Assembly: GCF_000715505.1 (NCBI RefSeq)
Contig: NZ_JHEH01000005.1
Location: forward strand, 1-64,000
DNA: 64,000 bases
Direction: 5' to 3'
Source of the DNA: Thioclava dalianensis
GTDB taxonomy: Bacteria; Pseudomonadota; Alphaproteobacteria; Rhodobacterales; Rhodobacteraceae
Shown piece by piece: positions 9,187-17,551 of the stretch. Position 1 is the stretch's first letter; each line of letters begins with the position of its first letter. The notes under the pieces are model-generated. The model did not search any database, was not told the origin of the DNA, and saw nothing but the letters and a program-made list of their open reading frames with translations. The position numbers were made by a program, and so were the translations under genes.

Positions 9187-10401
9187 TTATCCTTTCACCG
9201 CGCCAGCCGTCAGGCCGCGGGTCATGAAACGTTCAAGCCCGAGGAACAGCGCCATGATCGGCACTGTCGCAATCACCGCGCCCGCCATCAGATGCTGGCG
9301 CGGGATCTCAGAGGAGTTGAGCGAGGCGATGCCCCGCGTGAGGGTGAATTTGCTCGGATCGTCGAGCAGCATGAAGGCGAGCAGGAACTCGTTCCAGGCG
9401 ATCATGAAGACGTAAAGCCCGACCGAGGCCAGCGCGGGCAAGGCCAGCGGCAGGGTGATCTTCCAGATCACCTTGAGCCGCGAGAGACCATCCATCAGCC
9501 CGGCCTCTTCGACCTCCACCGGCAAGCCCCGGAAATAGCCCTGCAGCATGTAAAGTGCGACCGGAATCGTCGTGACCGGGTAGATCATCACGATGCCAAA
9601 GACCGAATTGCGCAGCCCCACCATCGAATAGGCAATGTAGATCGGCAGCGCGAGCACGATCATCGGCACCATATAGATCAGCAAAATCCCGCGCGAGAAC
9701 ACCTTGCGCCCCGCAAAACGCAGCCGCGCCACCGCATAGGCGCCGGGCACCGAGAACAGCAGCGTCAGCAGCACGGTCAGCACCGAGACATAGAACGAGG
9801 TCCACAGGTAGCGCCCGAAATGGAACCGCGTCATCAGCTCGTAATAGCTGTCAAACAGATGCCAGCCCTTCGACAGATCAATCGAGAAATCGAGCGGATT
9901 GAGCATCAGCTCCTGTTGCGATTTCATCGAGGTCATCACCATGACGTAGAACGGGATGATCACGATCGCGGTGAAGAAGATATATCCAAACCCGGTGAGA
10001 AACCGGATCACCGCCGCCTCGAATTCATGCCGGGTCAGCGCACCGATTTGGATCTCGCGCAGGATCACGTTGAGCGGGAGGGCCACCGCCCCGGCCAGCA
10101 CGATACTCAACACGATGCGCGCCTCAAGGCCGAAGGCCTGCCCGAATTGCAGCGCGCCAAGCCCCAGCACCATCAGCGCAAGCGCCACCACGACCGCCAC
10201 CACATCGGTCAGCCAACGCGTGCCGCCCCAGGCGCGGGCCAGTCCCGTGGCGAGCCCCAGCAAAAGCGCGCCGAAAACCGCAGGTCGCGCCGCATGTCCG
10301 GTCGCAAATGAGATCGCAACCCCAAGGCTCACCGCCATCACCAGCGCCCAAAGCGCCCCGATGATCGGTCCCGCGAGATAGCCTTTATGCAGGAATTTCA
10401 T
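9187..10401 (-). CDS. Carbohydrate ABC transporter permease, MalG-type, N-terminally extended
   Basis: 404 residues, about 110-120 longer than a standard MalG-type permease. The C-terminal 280 residues are canonical, with six membrane helices and the ATPase-coupling EAA motif EVEEAGLMDGLSRLKVIWKI. The N-terminal extension (about residues 1-115) contains roughly four additional hydrophobic helices before the usual first helix. The start overlaps the stop of the MalF-type gene by 4 bp (ATGA), showing tight coupling. Expected to form the inner-membrane channel with the preceding permease. Confidence 0.88.
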   Translation of the reverse strand: MKFLHKGYLAGPIIGALWALVMAVSLGVAISFATGHAARPAVFGALLLGLATGLARAWGGTRWLTDVVAVVVALALMVLGLGALQFGQAFGLEARIVLSIVLAGAVALPLNVILREIQIGALTRHEFEAAVIRFLTGFGYIFFTAIVIIPFYVMVMTSMKSQQELMLNPLDFSIDLSKGWHLFDSYYELMTRFHFGRYLWTSFYVSVLTVLLTLLFSVPGAYAVARLRFAGRKVFSRGILLIYMVPMIVLALPIYIAYSMVGLRNSVFGIVMIYPVTTIPVALYMLQGYFRGLPVEVEEAGLMDGLSRLKVIWKITLPLALPALASVGLYVFMIAWNEFLLAFMLLDDPSKFTLTRGIASLNSSEIPRQHLMAGAVIATVPIMALFLGLERFMTRGLTAGAVKG

Positions 10402-11633
10402 AGCCCTTCCTCCCGGCTCATGGTGCGGAAGAAGAAGATCGAGAAGATCAGCAGACAGCCGAACACCACGACCGCCACCGCCGCCCCGGCTCCGATATTG
10501 GAGACCGCAAAGGCCTGCTCATAGACATTGACGGTCAGCGTGCGCGTGCCCGCATTGCCGCCGGTGAGCAGGAAGATGTCGTCGAATTTGTTGAAGGTCC
10601 AGATGAAGCGCAGCAGGAACAGCACCGACAGGATGCCCATCAGCTGCGGCATGCTCAGATGCCAAAATTTCTGGAATGGCGAGGCCCCGTCCATATCGGC
10701 AGCCTCATACATGTCTGTGTCAATCGACTGCATCCGCGCGAGGATGAACAGGAAGGACAGCGGGAAATAGCGCCAGATCTCAAACACCGTCACCATGATC
10801 AGCGCCAGTGGCTTGGCCCCGAAGAAATTGATCGCCCCGTCGCTCACGCCCATCTGCACCAACAGCGCATTGGCAGAACCCGAATAGGGATCGAACAGAG
10901 TAATCCACGTGAAGGCCACCGCGATCACCGGGGCGACATAGGGAAAGAGGTAAAGGCCCCGCAAAATCCCCTGACCGCGAAAATCCTTGTTCAGCAGCAG
11001 CGCCGCGAACAGCCCCACCAGCAGCGCGCCCAGCGTGCCGAACACCGTGTAGAACAGCGTCACCCCAAACACGCCCCAGAACTCACCGCCGCTGAACAGC
11101 TTGCGGAAGTTGTCGAGCGTGAAGGTGGAGTTGGTGAGCACATTGGAGACCTGCCCGCGCGAGACCAGCTTGGCATCCCGCACCGCCCGCTCAAGCGTGC
11201 GCCCCTCGCCGCTCACCTGCGCGTCGATGCGGAACCGCTCATTCGTGCGCGGCTTCAGATCGCCGAAATCGCAGCTCAGCCGCTGCCCCGTCAAGGCACA
11301 GCCCTGTGGCAGATCCCCGGTCAGCACCACGCCATCGGGCAGCGTCACCGCCAGCCCCGTATCGCGCATCTCCTGCTCGCGCGAGGGATTGATGACACGC
11401 AGCTCGACCTGCGGCGGATCGCTCCGGTCATTGAGGCTGATCCGCGTGCGCAGCTCGGCGGGGCGCAAATCGCCAAGGCTCACCGGCTTGACCGAGATCC
11501 AGAAGATCGCCAGCAGCGGCACGATCACCACAAGGGCCACGATCGCGATGGTCGGGAAAAGAAGGCCCCAGGCTAGGCGCGCCTCGCGACGGGCGAGCGC
11601 TCCGCTGCCTTTGGGCGGCGATATCTCGGTCAT
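10398..11633 (-). CDS. Sugar ABC transporter permease, MalF-type, with inserted Ig-like domain
   Basis: 411 residues, about 100 longer than common MalF-type permeases. After the first membrane helix (about 20-47) comes a periplasmic insert. Residues 70-142 look like a DUF11-type Ig-like beta-sandwich (VELRVINPS, then LPDGVVLTG, GCALTGQRLSC, FGDLKPRTNERF) with two cysteines (about 112 and 121) that could form a disulfide. The remaining helices and the EAA loop (YEAADMDGASPFQKFWHLSM) are normal. The ATG at 11633 follows a GGAG ribosome-binding site. It is the partner of the MalG-type gene downstream. Confidence 0.87.
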   Translation of the reverse strand: MTEISPPKGSGALARREARLAWGLLFPTIAIVALVVIVPLLAIFWISVKPVSLGDLRPAELRTRISLNDRSDPPQVELRVINPSREQEMRDTGLAVTLPDGVVLTGDLPQGCALTGQRLSCDFGDLKPRTNERFRIDAQVSGEGRTLERAVRDAKLVSRGQVSNVLTNSTFTLDNFRKLFSGGEFWGVFGVTLFYTVFGTLGALLVGLFAALLLNKDFRGQGILRGLYLFPYVAPVIAVAFTWITLFDPYSGSANALLVQMGVSDGAINFFGAKPLALIMVTVFEIWRYFPLSFLFILARMQSIDTDMYEAADMDGASPFQKFWHLSMPQLMGILSVLFLLRFIWTFNKFDDIFLLTGGNAGTRTLTVNVYEQAFAVSNIGAGAAVAVVVFGCLLIFSIFFFRTMSREEGL

Positions 11634-11709
11634 GGGAATCTCCAGTTCGCGCCCGAGAGCGGGCGGGATCGGACAGGGCGCACGCGCCCTGCCGCGACTT
11701 GGATCTAGA

Positions 11710-13071
11710 TCAGTCGATCTGGCTCAACTCGTCATTCATCTTCTTGACGGCATCCTCGGCAGAAACATTGCCGTCGAGATAATCACGCACGACACGGTTG
11801 ATGACCTGCGAATTGAGCATCTTGGAGGCGAGTGCGAGCTGTCCGTCATTGACGCCCCAGCGCTGCGCGGTGTCGAGCCCCTTGGTGAGCTCGTCGATCA
11901 CCGCCGGATCATAGAGATCCTTCAGCGGCGCCTTGCGATCCACGCCCACCGGCAGGGTCGCCCAGAGCTTGGTGAACTTGTTCGGATCGGCATCCGTGCC
12001 GCGCCGCGTCGGGAATTTGCCCTCGGGCGCAATCGACAGCGTCTGCCCGTAGCCGTCATTCATCGAGTAATCGACGAATTGCTCGGCCGCATCCGTGTCG
12101 GCATCCGTGGTGATCGCGAAATAACGCAGATCGGCCCAGCTTGCGCCCTTGGGGTTCGACGGGCCCGCAAGGTTCGTCACAACGCCCGTATCTTTCGCAA
12201 GCGCCGTCGAGGTCGGATCGTCATTGATCATCGGCGGTGACGAGTTGCGCAGCCCTGCCAACTCATCAAGGATAAAGGGCGACCACATGATCATCGCAGC
12301 CTTGCCCGCGAAATAAAGCTCGCGCGATTGCTTCCAGTAATTGTCACCGGGCGGCGAGGCATCGGCGAGCTTCTTGTAGAATTCCAGAACCTGAACGGTC
12401 TTCTTCTCGTCGAGCGGTTTGAACCCGTCAGTCCCCACCGGCGAGACGCCATTGGCCAAGAATATCTGCTCAAGCACCTGACTCATGTAATTGTCGTCCA
12501 CCTTGGTGGCGGCCACGAACCCATACATCTTCGGCGGATCGTTGAGCTTGTCGATCGCGGCCTCAATATTGGCGAAATTGGTCGGGGGCGCGAGGCCGTC
12601 CTTCTCGAACAGGTCTTTGCGATAGAGGATCATCTGGGTCCAGCCATCGACCGGCACGGCGGCATAATCGCCATCCGTCTCAACCATCTTGAGCGCGCCC
12701 GGCGCGAAAGTCTTGGGGTCGAGCTTGTCGACCACATCGGTCGCGGCCAGCGTGTCGACAATGCCCGCCTCGGTCCAGGGCAGCACGTTCTGGAGCGGGG
12801 TGTAGATCACATCGGGCAGATCGCCCGCCGCAAAGGCCGCCGTCGCGCGCTGGTTGAGATCGCTCTCAGTGACCGGGATCACCTCGACATCGATGCCGCT
12901 CTTGGCCTTGAAGTCATCGGCTAGCTGCTGCTGTTTGGCCAGCCGCTCGGGCTGCTCCTCGGTGGTCCAGAATTTGATGGTCTGAGCCTGTAGGCTCACA
13001 GCGCCCAGCATCAGCGCCATCGCGGCCGATCCCAGAAGCTTTGCGGGTGTCTGCATTTGATTAAGTTTCAT
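11710..13071 (-). CDS. Extracellular sugar-binding protein of the ABC importer (family 1)
   Basis: 453 residues with a signal peptide (hydrophobic core LLGSAAMALMLGAVSLQAQ, predicted cut near residues 29-31). The mature part starts TIKFWTTEEQPERL and follows the MalE-like family 1 layout, including GDLPDVIY and FAGKAAMIMWSPF. It captures the substrate in the periplasm for the two permeases encoded downstream. A strong GGGAGGAAG ribosome-binding site precedes the ATG. The gene lies 30 bp downstream of the regulator gene and 76 bp upstream of the MalF-type gene, which is typical of an operon in which the binding protein is made in excess. Confidence 0.9.
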   Translation of the reverse strand: MKLNQMQTPAKLLGSAAMALMLGAVSLQAQTIKFWTTEEQPERLAKQQQLADDFKAKSGIDVEVIPVTESDLNQRATAAFAAGDLPDVIYTPLQNVLPWTEAGIVDTLAATDVVDKLDPKTFAPGALKMVETDGDYAAVPVDGWTQMILYRKDLFEKDGLAPPTNFANIEAAIDKLNDPPKMYGFVAATKVDDNYMSQVLEQIFLANGVSPVGTDGFKPLDEKKTVQVLEFYKKLADASPPGDNYWKQSRELYFAGKAAMIMWSPFILDELAGLRNSSPPMINDDPTSTALAKDTGVVTNLAGPSNPKGASWADLRYFAITTDADTDAAEQFVDYSMNDGYGQTLSIAPEGKFPTRRGTDADPNKFTKLWATLPVGVDRKAPLKDLYDPAVIDELTKGLDTAQRWGVNDGQLALASKMLNSQVINRVVRDYLDGNVSAEDAVKKMNDELSQID

Positions 13072-13101
13072 TTATCTTCCTCCCAGTCGATTCAGAATTT
13101 C

Positions 13102-14184
13102 TTATTCACGCGTGCGCGGTGGCCCGTCCGAGCCCCCCGCCCGCAGCGGCGCCTCTACAAGTTCGGTCAATTCCGCAGGGTCGGTGCCGCGCAGCTGCGC
13201 GATCAGCAGCGCGGCAAGCCGCGCGCCCGCATGGTGACTGTCCACCGCAAACGTCGTGAGCGGCGGCGTCACCAAGCGGGCCTCGGGAATGCCGTCATAG
13301 CCGATCAGCGACAGGTCGCGCCCGATCTCCAGCCCCCGCTCGCGCGCCACGTCATAGGCCCCGAGCGCGGTGGCATCGGTTGCATAAAGGATCGCGCTTG
13401 GCGGATCGGGCAGATCGAGCAGGCGCCGCGCGGCCTCGGCCCCCTCCTCGCGCTCTGCCACCTCCATGATCTCAAGCACGGGGTCATGGGCAAGCCCGGC
13501 CTGCGCCAGCCCCTCGCGGTAGCCATCGCGGCGCAGCAGCGCGAAATTGAAACTCGCGGGCGGGCCGACAAAGGCGATCCTGCGATGGCCCATCGCCGCG
13601 AGACGTGTGATCGCCGCGCGCATTGCGCCTGCATTATCAATGTCATACCACGAATGCCCAGCATCGGGGCGCCCATGATCCGTCCGTCCAAACATCACGA
13701 AGGGCACATGTTTGGCGCTCAGGAAAGCCGCGCGCGGATCGTCGACCTGCGTGCGCGGCAGAATGAACCCGTCAACCTTGTGCTCTTGCAGCAGGCGCGT
13801 GACGGTCGCCTCCATCTCACTGCGTGAGGACGAGGAGGAAACGGTCAGCGTCCAGCCCTCCAGCGAGGCTTCCTGCGTGATACCGCCCAGAAAATCGGCC
13901 AGAAACGGCCCGTAACGGTCGGGGGCGTCCAGCTCCAGCACCAGCCCAAGCGCCCGCACCCGCCCGGTGCGCACCGCCTGTGCGTAGGGCATTGGCGCAT
14001 ATCCCATCTGCGCTGCCATCTTCGCAACCCGCGCCCGGGTCGTGGGCGCGATGTCGCTATAGCCGTTGAGCGCGCGCGACACGGTGCTTTTGGTCAGCCC
14101 GAGCGCCTGCGCGAGATCAGAGATCCGCACCCTGCGGGTCCGGCTCTTATCCCCGTGTGATTTTGTTCTGCGAATCTCCTCCAT
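13102..14184 (-). CDS. LacI-family transcriptional regulator
   Basis: 360 residues. The N-terminal HTH (about 20-40, VRISDLAQALGLTKSTVSRALNG, with a hinge ending near GYAPMPYAQAVRTGRV) is typical of LacI/GalR. The rest is a periplasmic-binding-protein-like effector domain (ILYATDATALGAYDVARERG and DLSLIGYDGIPEARLVTPPL). It is the first gene of the transport/hydrolase operon, so it probably represses that operon and itself until the imported sugar binds. The twin palindromes at 14203-14236 immediately upstream are its likely operators. Confidence 0.9.
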   Translation of the reverse strand: MEEIRRTKSHGDKSRTRRVRISDLAQALGLTKSTVSRALNGYSDIAPTTRARVAKMAAQMGYAPMPYAQAVRTGRVRALGLVLELDAPDRYGPFLADFLGGITQEASLEGWTLTVSSSSSRSEMEATVTRLLQEHKVDGFILPRTQVDDPRAAFLSAKHVPFVMFGRTDHGRPDAGHSWYDIDNAGAMRAAITRLAAMGHRRIAFVGPPASFNFALLRRDGYREGLAQAGLAHDPVLEIMEVAEREEGAEAARRLLDLPDPPSAILYATDATALGAYDVARERGLEIGRDLSLIGYDGIPEARLVTPPLTTFAVDSHHAGARLAALLIAQLRGTDPAELTELVEAPLRAGGSDGPPRTRE

Positions 14185-14202
14185 ATGAGAAGCCTAGGTT
14201 TC

Positions 14203-14216
14203 CGAAACTGGTTTCG
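14203..14216. promoter_or_regulatory. Putative LacI-type operator O1
   Basis: The 14-bp near-palindrome CGAAACTGGTTTCG with 6-bp inverted arms (CGAAAC/GTTTCG). It lies 19 bp upstream of the regulator start codon. An identical copy follows exactly 20 bp away, which places both on the same helix face. Confidence 0.65.
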
Positions 14217-14222
14217 TAAAGG

Positions 14223-14236
14223 CGAAACTGGTTTCG
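14223..14236. promoter_or_regulatory. Putative LacI-type operator O2
   Basis: An exact second copy of CGAAACTGGTTTCG. The 20-bp centre-to-centre spacing (two helical turns) suggests cooperative binding of two repressor dimers over the operon promoter. Confidence 0.65.
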
Positions 14237-14465
14237 AGATGAAAAAATCTGTTCACGACCCTGTGCGAGCCATCTCAGAAAAGCCGGAATATGTGGCGGA
14301 TGCCCCCTCGCGAAATCGCATGAGCGCTCTTCATCACGAGGGCAGAATTATGATCGCATTTGTGCATAGATGCGCTAGATGAAGCGATAAGAGCCCGCGT
14401 CCTTCGTCTTACCGTGACGGAGATCCGGCGCGGGCCGTTCCGACCCAGAAGACAAGAGAGCGCAC

Positions 14466-16355
14466 GTGTTACCCAAAGAAGGCCAAGACGTCTCCCCGCT
14501 CGACGACCCCGCCCGGCTGCGAGCCTTGCAGCAAACGGGATTGCTCGACACCCCCGCGCAAGAGGCCTTCGACCGCGCCACCCGGCTTGCAAGCCGGATC
14601 GTCGGCGCCCCGGTCTCGCTGATCACTCTCGTCGAACCCACGCGCCAATTCCTGCTGTCGCGCACCGGAGCGGCCGCAGAGGCGCTGGCCGTTCCGGAGA
14701 CCCCGATCAGCGACTCGTTTTGCCGCCATGTCGTTGAGAATGACGCCGAGCTGATTGTCGAGGACGCGCGGACGGATCCGCGTGTTCAGGGCAACGGGGC
14801 GATCGAAGGGCTTGGGGTCATCGCCTATCTGGGCGTGCCGCTGCGCACCGAAGAGGGCGACGTGCTGGGCTCCTTCTGCGTGATCGGACATGAGCCGCGC
14901 AAATGGACCGAGATCGAGCTCGAAACGCTCAAGGATCTCGCACTTGGGGTGGAATCCGAGATTCGGCTGCGGCGGCGAACCAATATCGCCACGCAAGAGC
15001 GCGAAACCTTCCGCGCGATCCTCGATCAGATGCCCATGGGCATCTTGCTGAGCGAGATCGGCGACGACGCGACGCTCAACATGAACCGGGCCGCACGCGA
15101 CATGATGGGGCCGCCCGCCCACGCGCCCGATGCCAATTCACGCCACGGGGTCACGATCTGCGATCCGCAGGGCGCAGCCTACCGCCCCGACGATCTGCCG
15201 ATCAACCGGGCGGCGCGGGACGGCGAGACGGTCTCGTCAGAGGAGATCGTGGTTCACCATCCGCAGCGCGCGCCGCATAACCTGCTGGTCTCTGCGCGCC
15301 GGATCGAGACCGAGCCACCGCTCGCCGTGGCGACGCTTCTTGATGTCACGACCCATCGCGCCGCCGAGCGGGCCGCCGCGCTCAGCCATGCCCGGTTGGC
15401 GCATTTCCATGACATCACCCGCGATGGCATTCTGGAAATCGACGCCACCGACAGGGTGCGCTACGGCAATGCGGTGATCCGCGCCCGGCTGCGCGATGCC
15501 TATGGCGAGGACCGCGCCGAGGCCATGGAAGGCGTGAACCTTGCCCGCGAATGCCCCGAGTTTCTGGGGCCGGAGTTCGAGCCTGTGCTGGCGCAGGCCC
15601 GCGCCAGCGGACAGCCGCAGACCACGGATCTGACCGGGCATGACGGGCACACGCTGGAAGCCCGGCTGTTTCCCGATGAAGATGCGGTGCTCGTCTATCT
15701 GCGCAATGTCACAGAGGAGCGCGCCGTGGCGCAGGCCCGCGACACGCTGGCCCGCGAGCTCAATCACCGGGTCAAGAACCTGTTTGCGATGATGTCGGGG
15801 CTGATCGGGATGACCGCGCGCCACGCCAAGACACCCGCCGCGATGGCCTCGGGGCTTCGCGCGCGGATCAATGCGCTCGCCCGCGCTCATGATCTGGTGA
15901 GCCCGACCGCCACGCTTGAGAGTGCCTTTCGCGGCAAAATGGATTTCGCCACCCTGATCCACGCGATTCTGGAGCCCTATGTTGCCGCCGATGATCCGCG
16001 ACTGAGCCTTGAGGGCCCTACGGTTCTGCTCAACCAGTCGGGCACGACCAATTTCGCGCTGGTCCTGCATGAGCTGGTCACCAATGCCGTGAAATATGGC
16101 GCGCTGGGGCATCCGGGCGCGCGTCTGGCGCTGCAGTGGGATGTCACAGAAGGGAAAGACGGGGCGGAGCTGCATTTCACTTGGAAAGAATCCGACTGCC
16201 CGCCGCGCGGAGATCAGCCCCGCGGCACCGGTTTTGGCAATAGCTTGATCGACTTAACCATACGCGCGCAGCTCCGGGGGAGCTATGGAACCGAATGGCC
16301 CTCTGACGGGTTTATCTCGCACATGACCGCGCCAATGGAGCTAATCAAAGGGTAA
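14466..16355 (+). CDS. HWE-family sensor histidine kinase (GAF-PAS-PAS)
   Basis: 629 residues, predicted soluble. The order is a GAF domain (about 20-165), two PAS-like domains (about 182-295 and 305-415), and an HWE kinase core with the phospho-accepting H434 in ELNHRVKNLF. The N-box is HELVTNAVKYGAL (N540), the family-defining W-x-E is in FTWKES (W573, E575), and the glycine box is GTGFG. The GAF segment resembles those of bacteriophytochrome-like or redox sensors, but no clear chromophore cysteine is evident. The GTG start at 14466 follows AAGAGAG. The gene for a stand-alone receiver begins 5 bp after the stop, and this receiver is the likely phosphotransfer partner. Confidence 0.88.
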   Translation: MLPKEGQDVSPLDDPARLRALQQTGLLDTPAQEAFDRATRLASRIVGAPVSLITLVEPTRQFLLSRTGAAAEALAVPETPISDSFCRHVVENDAELIVEDARTDPRVQGNGAIEGLGVIAYLGVPLRTEEGDVLGSFCVIGHEPRKWTEIELETLKDLALGVESEIRLRRRTNIATQERETFRAILDQMPMGILLSEIGDDATLNMNRAARDMMGPPAHAPDANSRHGVTICDPQGAAYRPDDLPINRAARDGETVSSEEIVVHHPQRAPHNLLVSARRIETEPPLAVATLLDVTTHRAAERAAALSHARLAHFHDITRDGILEIDATDRVRYGNAVIRARLRDAYGEDRAEAMEGVNLARECPEFLGPEFEPVLAQARASGQPQTTDLTGHDGHTLEARLFPDEDAVLVYLRNVTEERAVAQARDTLARELNHRVKNLFAMMSGLIGMTARHAKTPAAMASGLRARINALARAHDLVSPTATLESAFRGKMDFATLIHAILEPYVAADDPRLSLEGPTVLLNQSGTTNFALVLHELVTNAVKYGALGHPGARLALQWDVTEGKDGAELHFTWKESDCPPRGDQPRGTGFGNSLIDLTIRAQLRGSYGTEWPSDGFISHMTAPMELIKG

Positions 16356-16360
16356 ATCCC

Positions 16361-16765
16361 ATGCGTATCGAGCCGAGCAGCCACTGGCTCGAGGGCCGCA
16401 AGGTCCTCGTGGCCGAAGACGAGATGTTAATCGCCTATGACATCGCCTACACGATAGAAGATTGCGGCGGCGAGGTAATAGGCCCCGTCGCAAACCTGTC
16501 GGATGCGCGTGCGTTGATGGCGAGGGATCACATCGACGCCGCCGTTCTGGACATGAACCTGCTGGACGGCAGTTGCGAGCCTTTGGTCTGCGAGCTGCGA
16601 AAGCGCAACATCCCCGTGGTGGTCAATACCGCCGAGCGGCTGCCGCTGGCCTTTCAGTCGGAGCTTCCCGAGGTGATCGTGTTTTCCAAACCGACAATGC
16701 CCGATTTACTGGTCGAGGCACTGAGCAACGGGTTGCATCTCGATATGCGCAACGCTGCCGAGTAA
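16361..16765 (+). CDS. Single-domain response regulator
   Basis: 134 residues consisting only of a receiver domain. The acidic pocket is in AEDE (E19-D20), the phospho-accepting aspartate is D64 in VLDMNLLDG, the switch threonine is T90 in VVNTAE, and the conserved lysine is K110 in FSKP. There is no output domain, so it probably relays or titrates phosphoryl groups from the HWE kinase with which it is co-transcribed. A gap of about 310 bp follows (16766-17078), holding a terminator and the promoter of the stress-protein gene. Confidence 0.87.
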   Translation: MRIEPSSHWLEGRKVLVAEDEMLIAYDIAYTIEDCGGEVIGPVANLSDARALMARDHIDAAVLDMNLLDGSCEPLVCELRKRNIPVVVNTAERLPLAFQSELPEVIVFSKPTMPDLLVEALSNGLHLDMRNAAE

Positions 16766-16834
16766 GCGATGCGCCCCCCCTCCCGCCCCGCCTGAGTTGC
16801 GGCACGGGCGGGCGAAAATGATTAGTTTTGGCTC

Positions 16835-16863
16835 AGGGCCCGGTCCGAAACGGTCGGGCCTTT
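16835..16863 (+). terminator. Intrinsic terminator after the response regulator gene
   Basis: Stem GGCCCG/CGGGCC with an inner CCG-AAA-CGG hairpin, followed by TTT. It is placed 70 bp after the response regulator stop codon. Confidence 0.65.
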
Positions 16864-17078
16864 GTGATGCACGGTTTCTACGGATCACGATCGGGAGCCC
16901 TTAAAATCAAGGCTCTGGCAGTTGCAAAGCCCCCACAAACTCCTGTGGAAAAGGTGCTTTGTCTGGCTGATTATGAACGTTTTCAGGTTTCTTTTGCCAT
17001 CTCGGTTGGACGCGCGGGCGTCGTGCGCTAGTGTCAGAGAGGTAACTGAACTGTGAGACGATGGAGGGGCCTAGAAAA

Positions 17079-17495
17079 ATGTTTAAGGAAATCATGATAC
17101 CCGTCGATCTGCGCCATACCTCACGGCTCGCCAAGACGACCACGATCGCGGCGGATATGGCGCGCAAATACGGGGCGCGCATGACCTATGTCGGCGTGAC
17201 CGGCCCCGAGCCTAGCGAGATCGCTCACACGCCTGAAGAATATCGCGAAAAGCTCGCGCAATTCGCAGCCTCCGAGTCCGCGATGCACGGGGTGGAGGGG
17301 CGCGCGCATGCGATCTTGGCCAATGATCCCTCAATCGATCTGGATCGCAAGCTGACAGAGGCTGCAACCGAGATCGGCGCGGATCTTGTGATCATGGCCA
17401 CCCATGTGCCCAACGTCTCCGACTATATCTGGGCCTCGCATGGTGGCCATCTCGCGAACCACTCTAAGATTTCTGTTTTTCTGATCCGCGACTGA
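17079..17495 (+). CDS. Universal stress protein (UspA family)
   Basis: 138 residues. The Usp fold begins MFKEIMIPVDLRHTSRLAKT and ends with the nucleotide-loop-like region GADLVIMATHVPNVSDYIWASHGGHL followed by SVFLIRD. In ATP-binding Usp proteins this loop has the pattern G-2x-G-9x-G-(S/T); here it is only partly kept (ASHGGHLANHSK). The ATG at 17079 is preferred over 17061 because a GGAGGGG ribosome-binding site precedes it. The BCCT transporter gene starts 56 bp downstream. Usp genes adjacent to osmolyte carriers (for example teaD with teaABC in Halomonas) modulate transport, so a similar role is inferred. Confidence 0.85.
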   Translation: MFKEIMIPVDLRHTSRLAKTTTIAADMARKYGARMTYVGVTGPEPSEIAHTPEEYREKLAQFAASESAMHGVEGRAHAILANDPSIDLDRKLTEAATEIGADLVIMATHVPNVSDYIWASHGGHLANHSKISVFLIRD

Positions 17496-17551
17496 TCGAA
17501 CGTAGAAATTCGACACAAACCTCAAGACCAACGAATAAAGGAGGACGGCAT

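Noticed and set aside
7708-10311. A very long plus-strand open frame (867 codons) opposite the transport operon.
   Set aside because: It is antisense to three clear genes (ATPase, GH63-like hydrolase and MalG-type permease). It is rich in His, Arg and Gln as expected of a GC-rich shadow frame, and has no family pattern.
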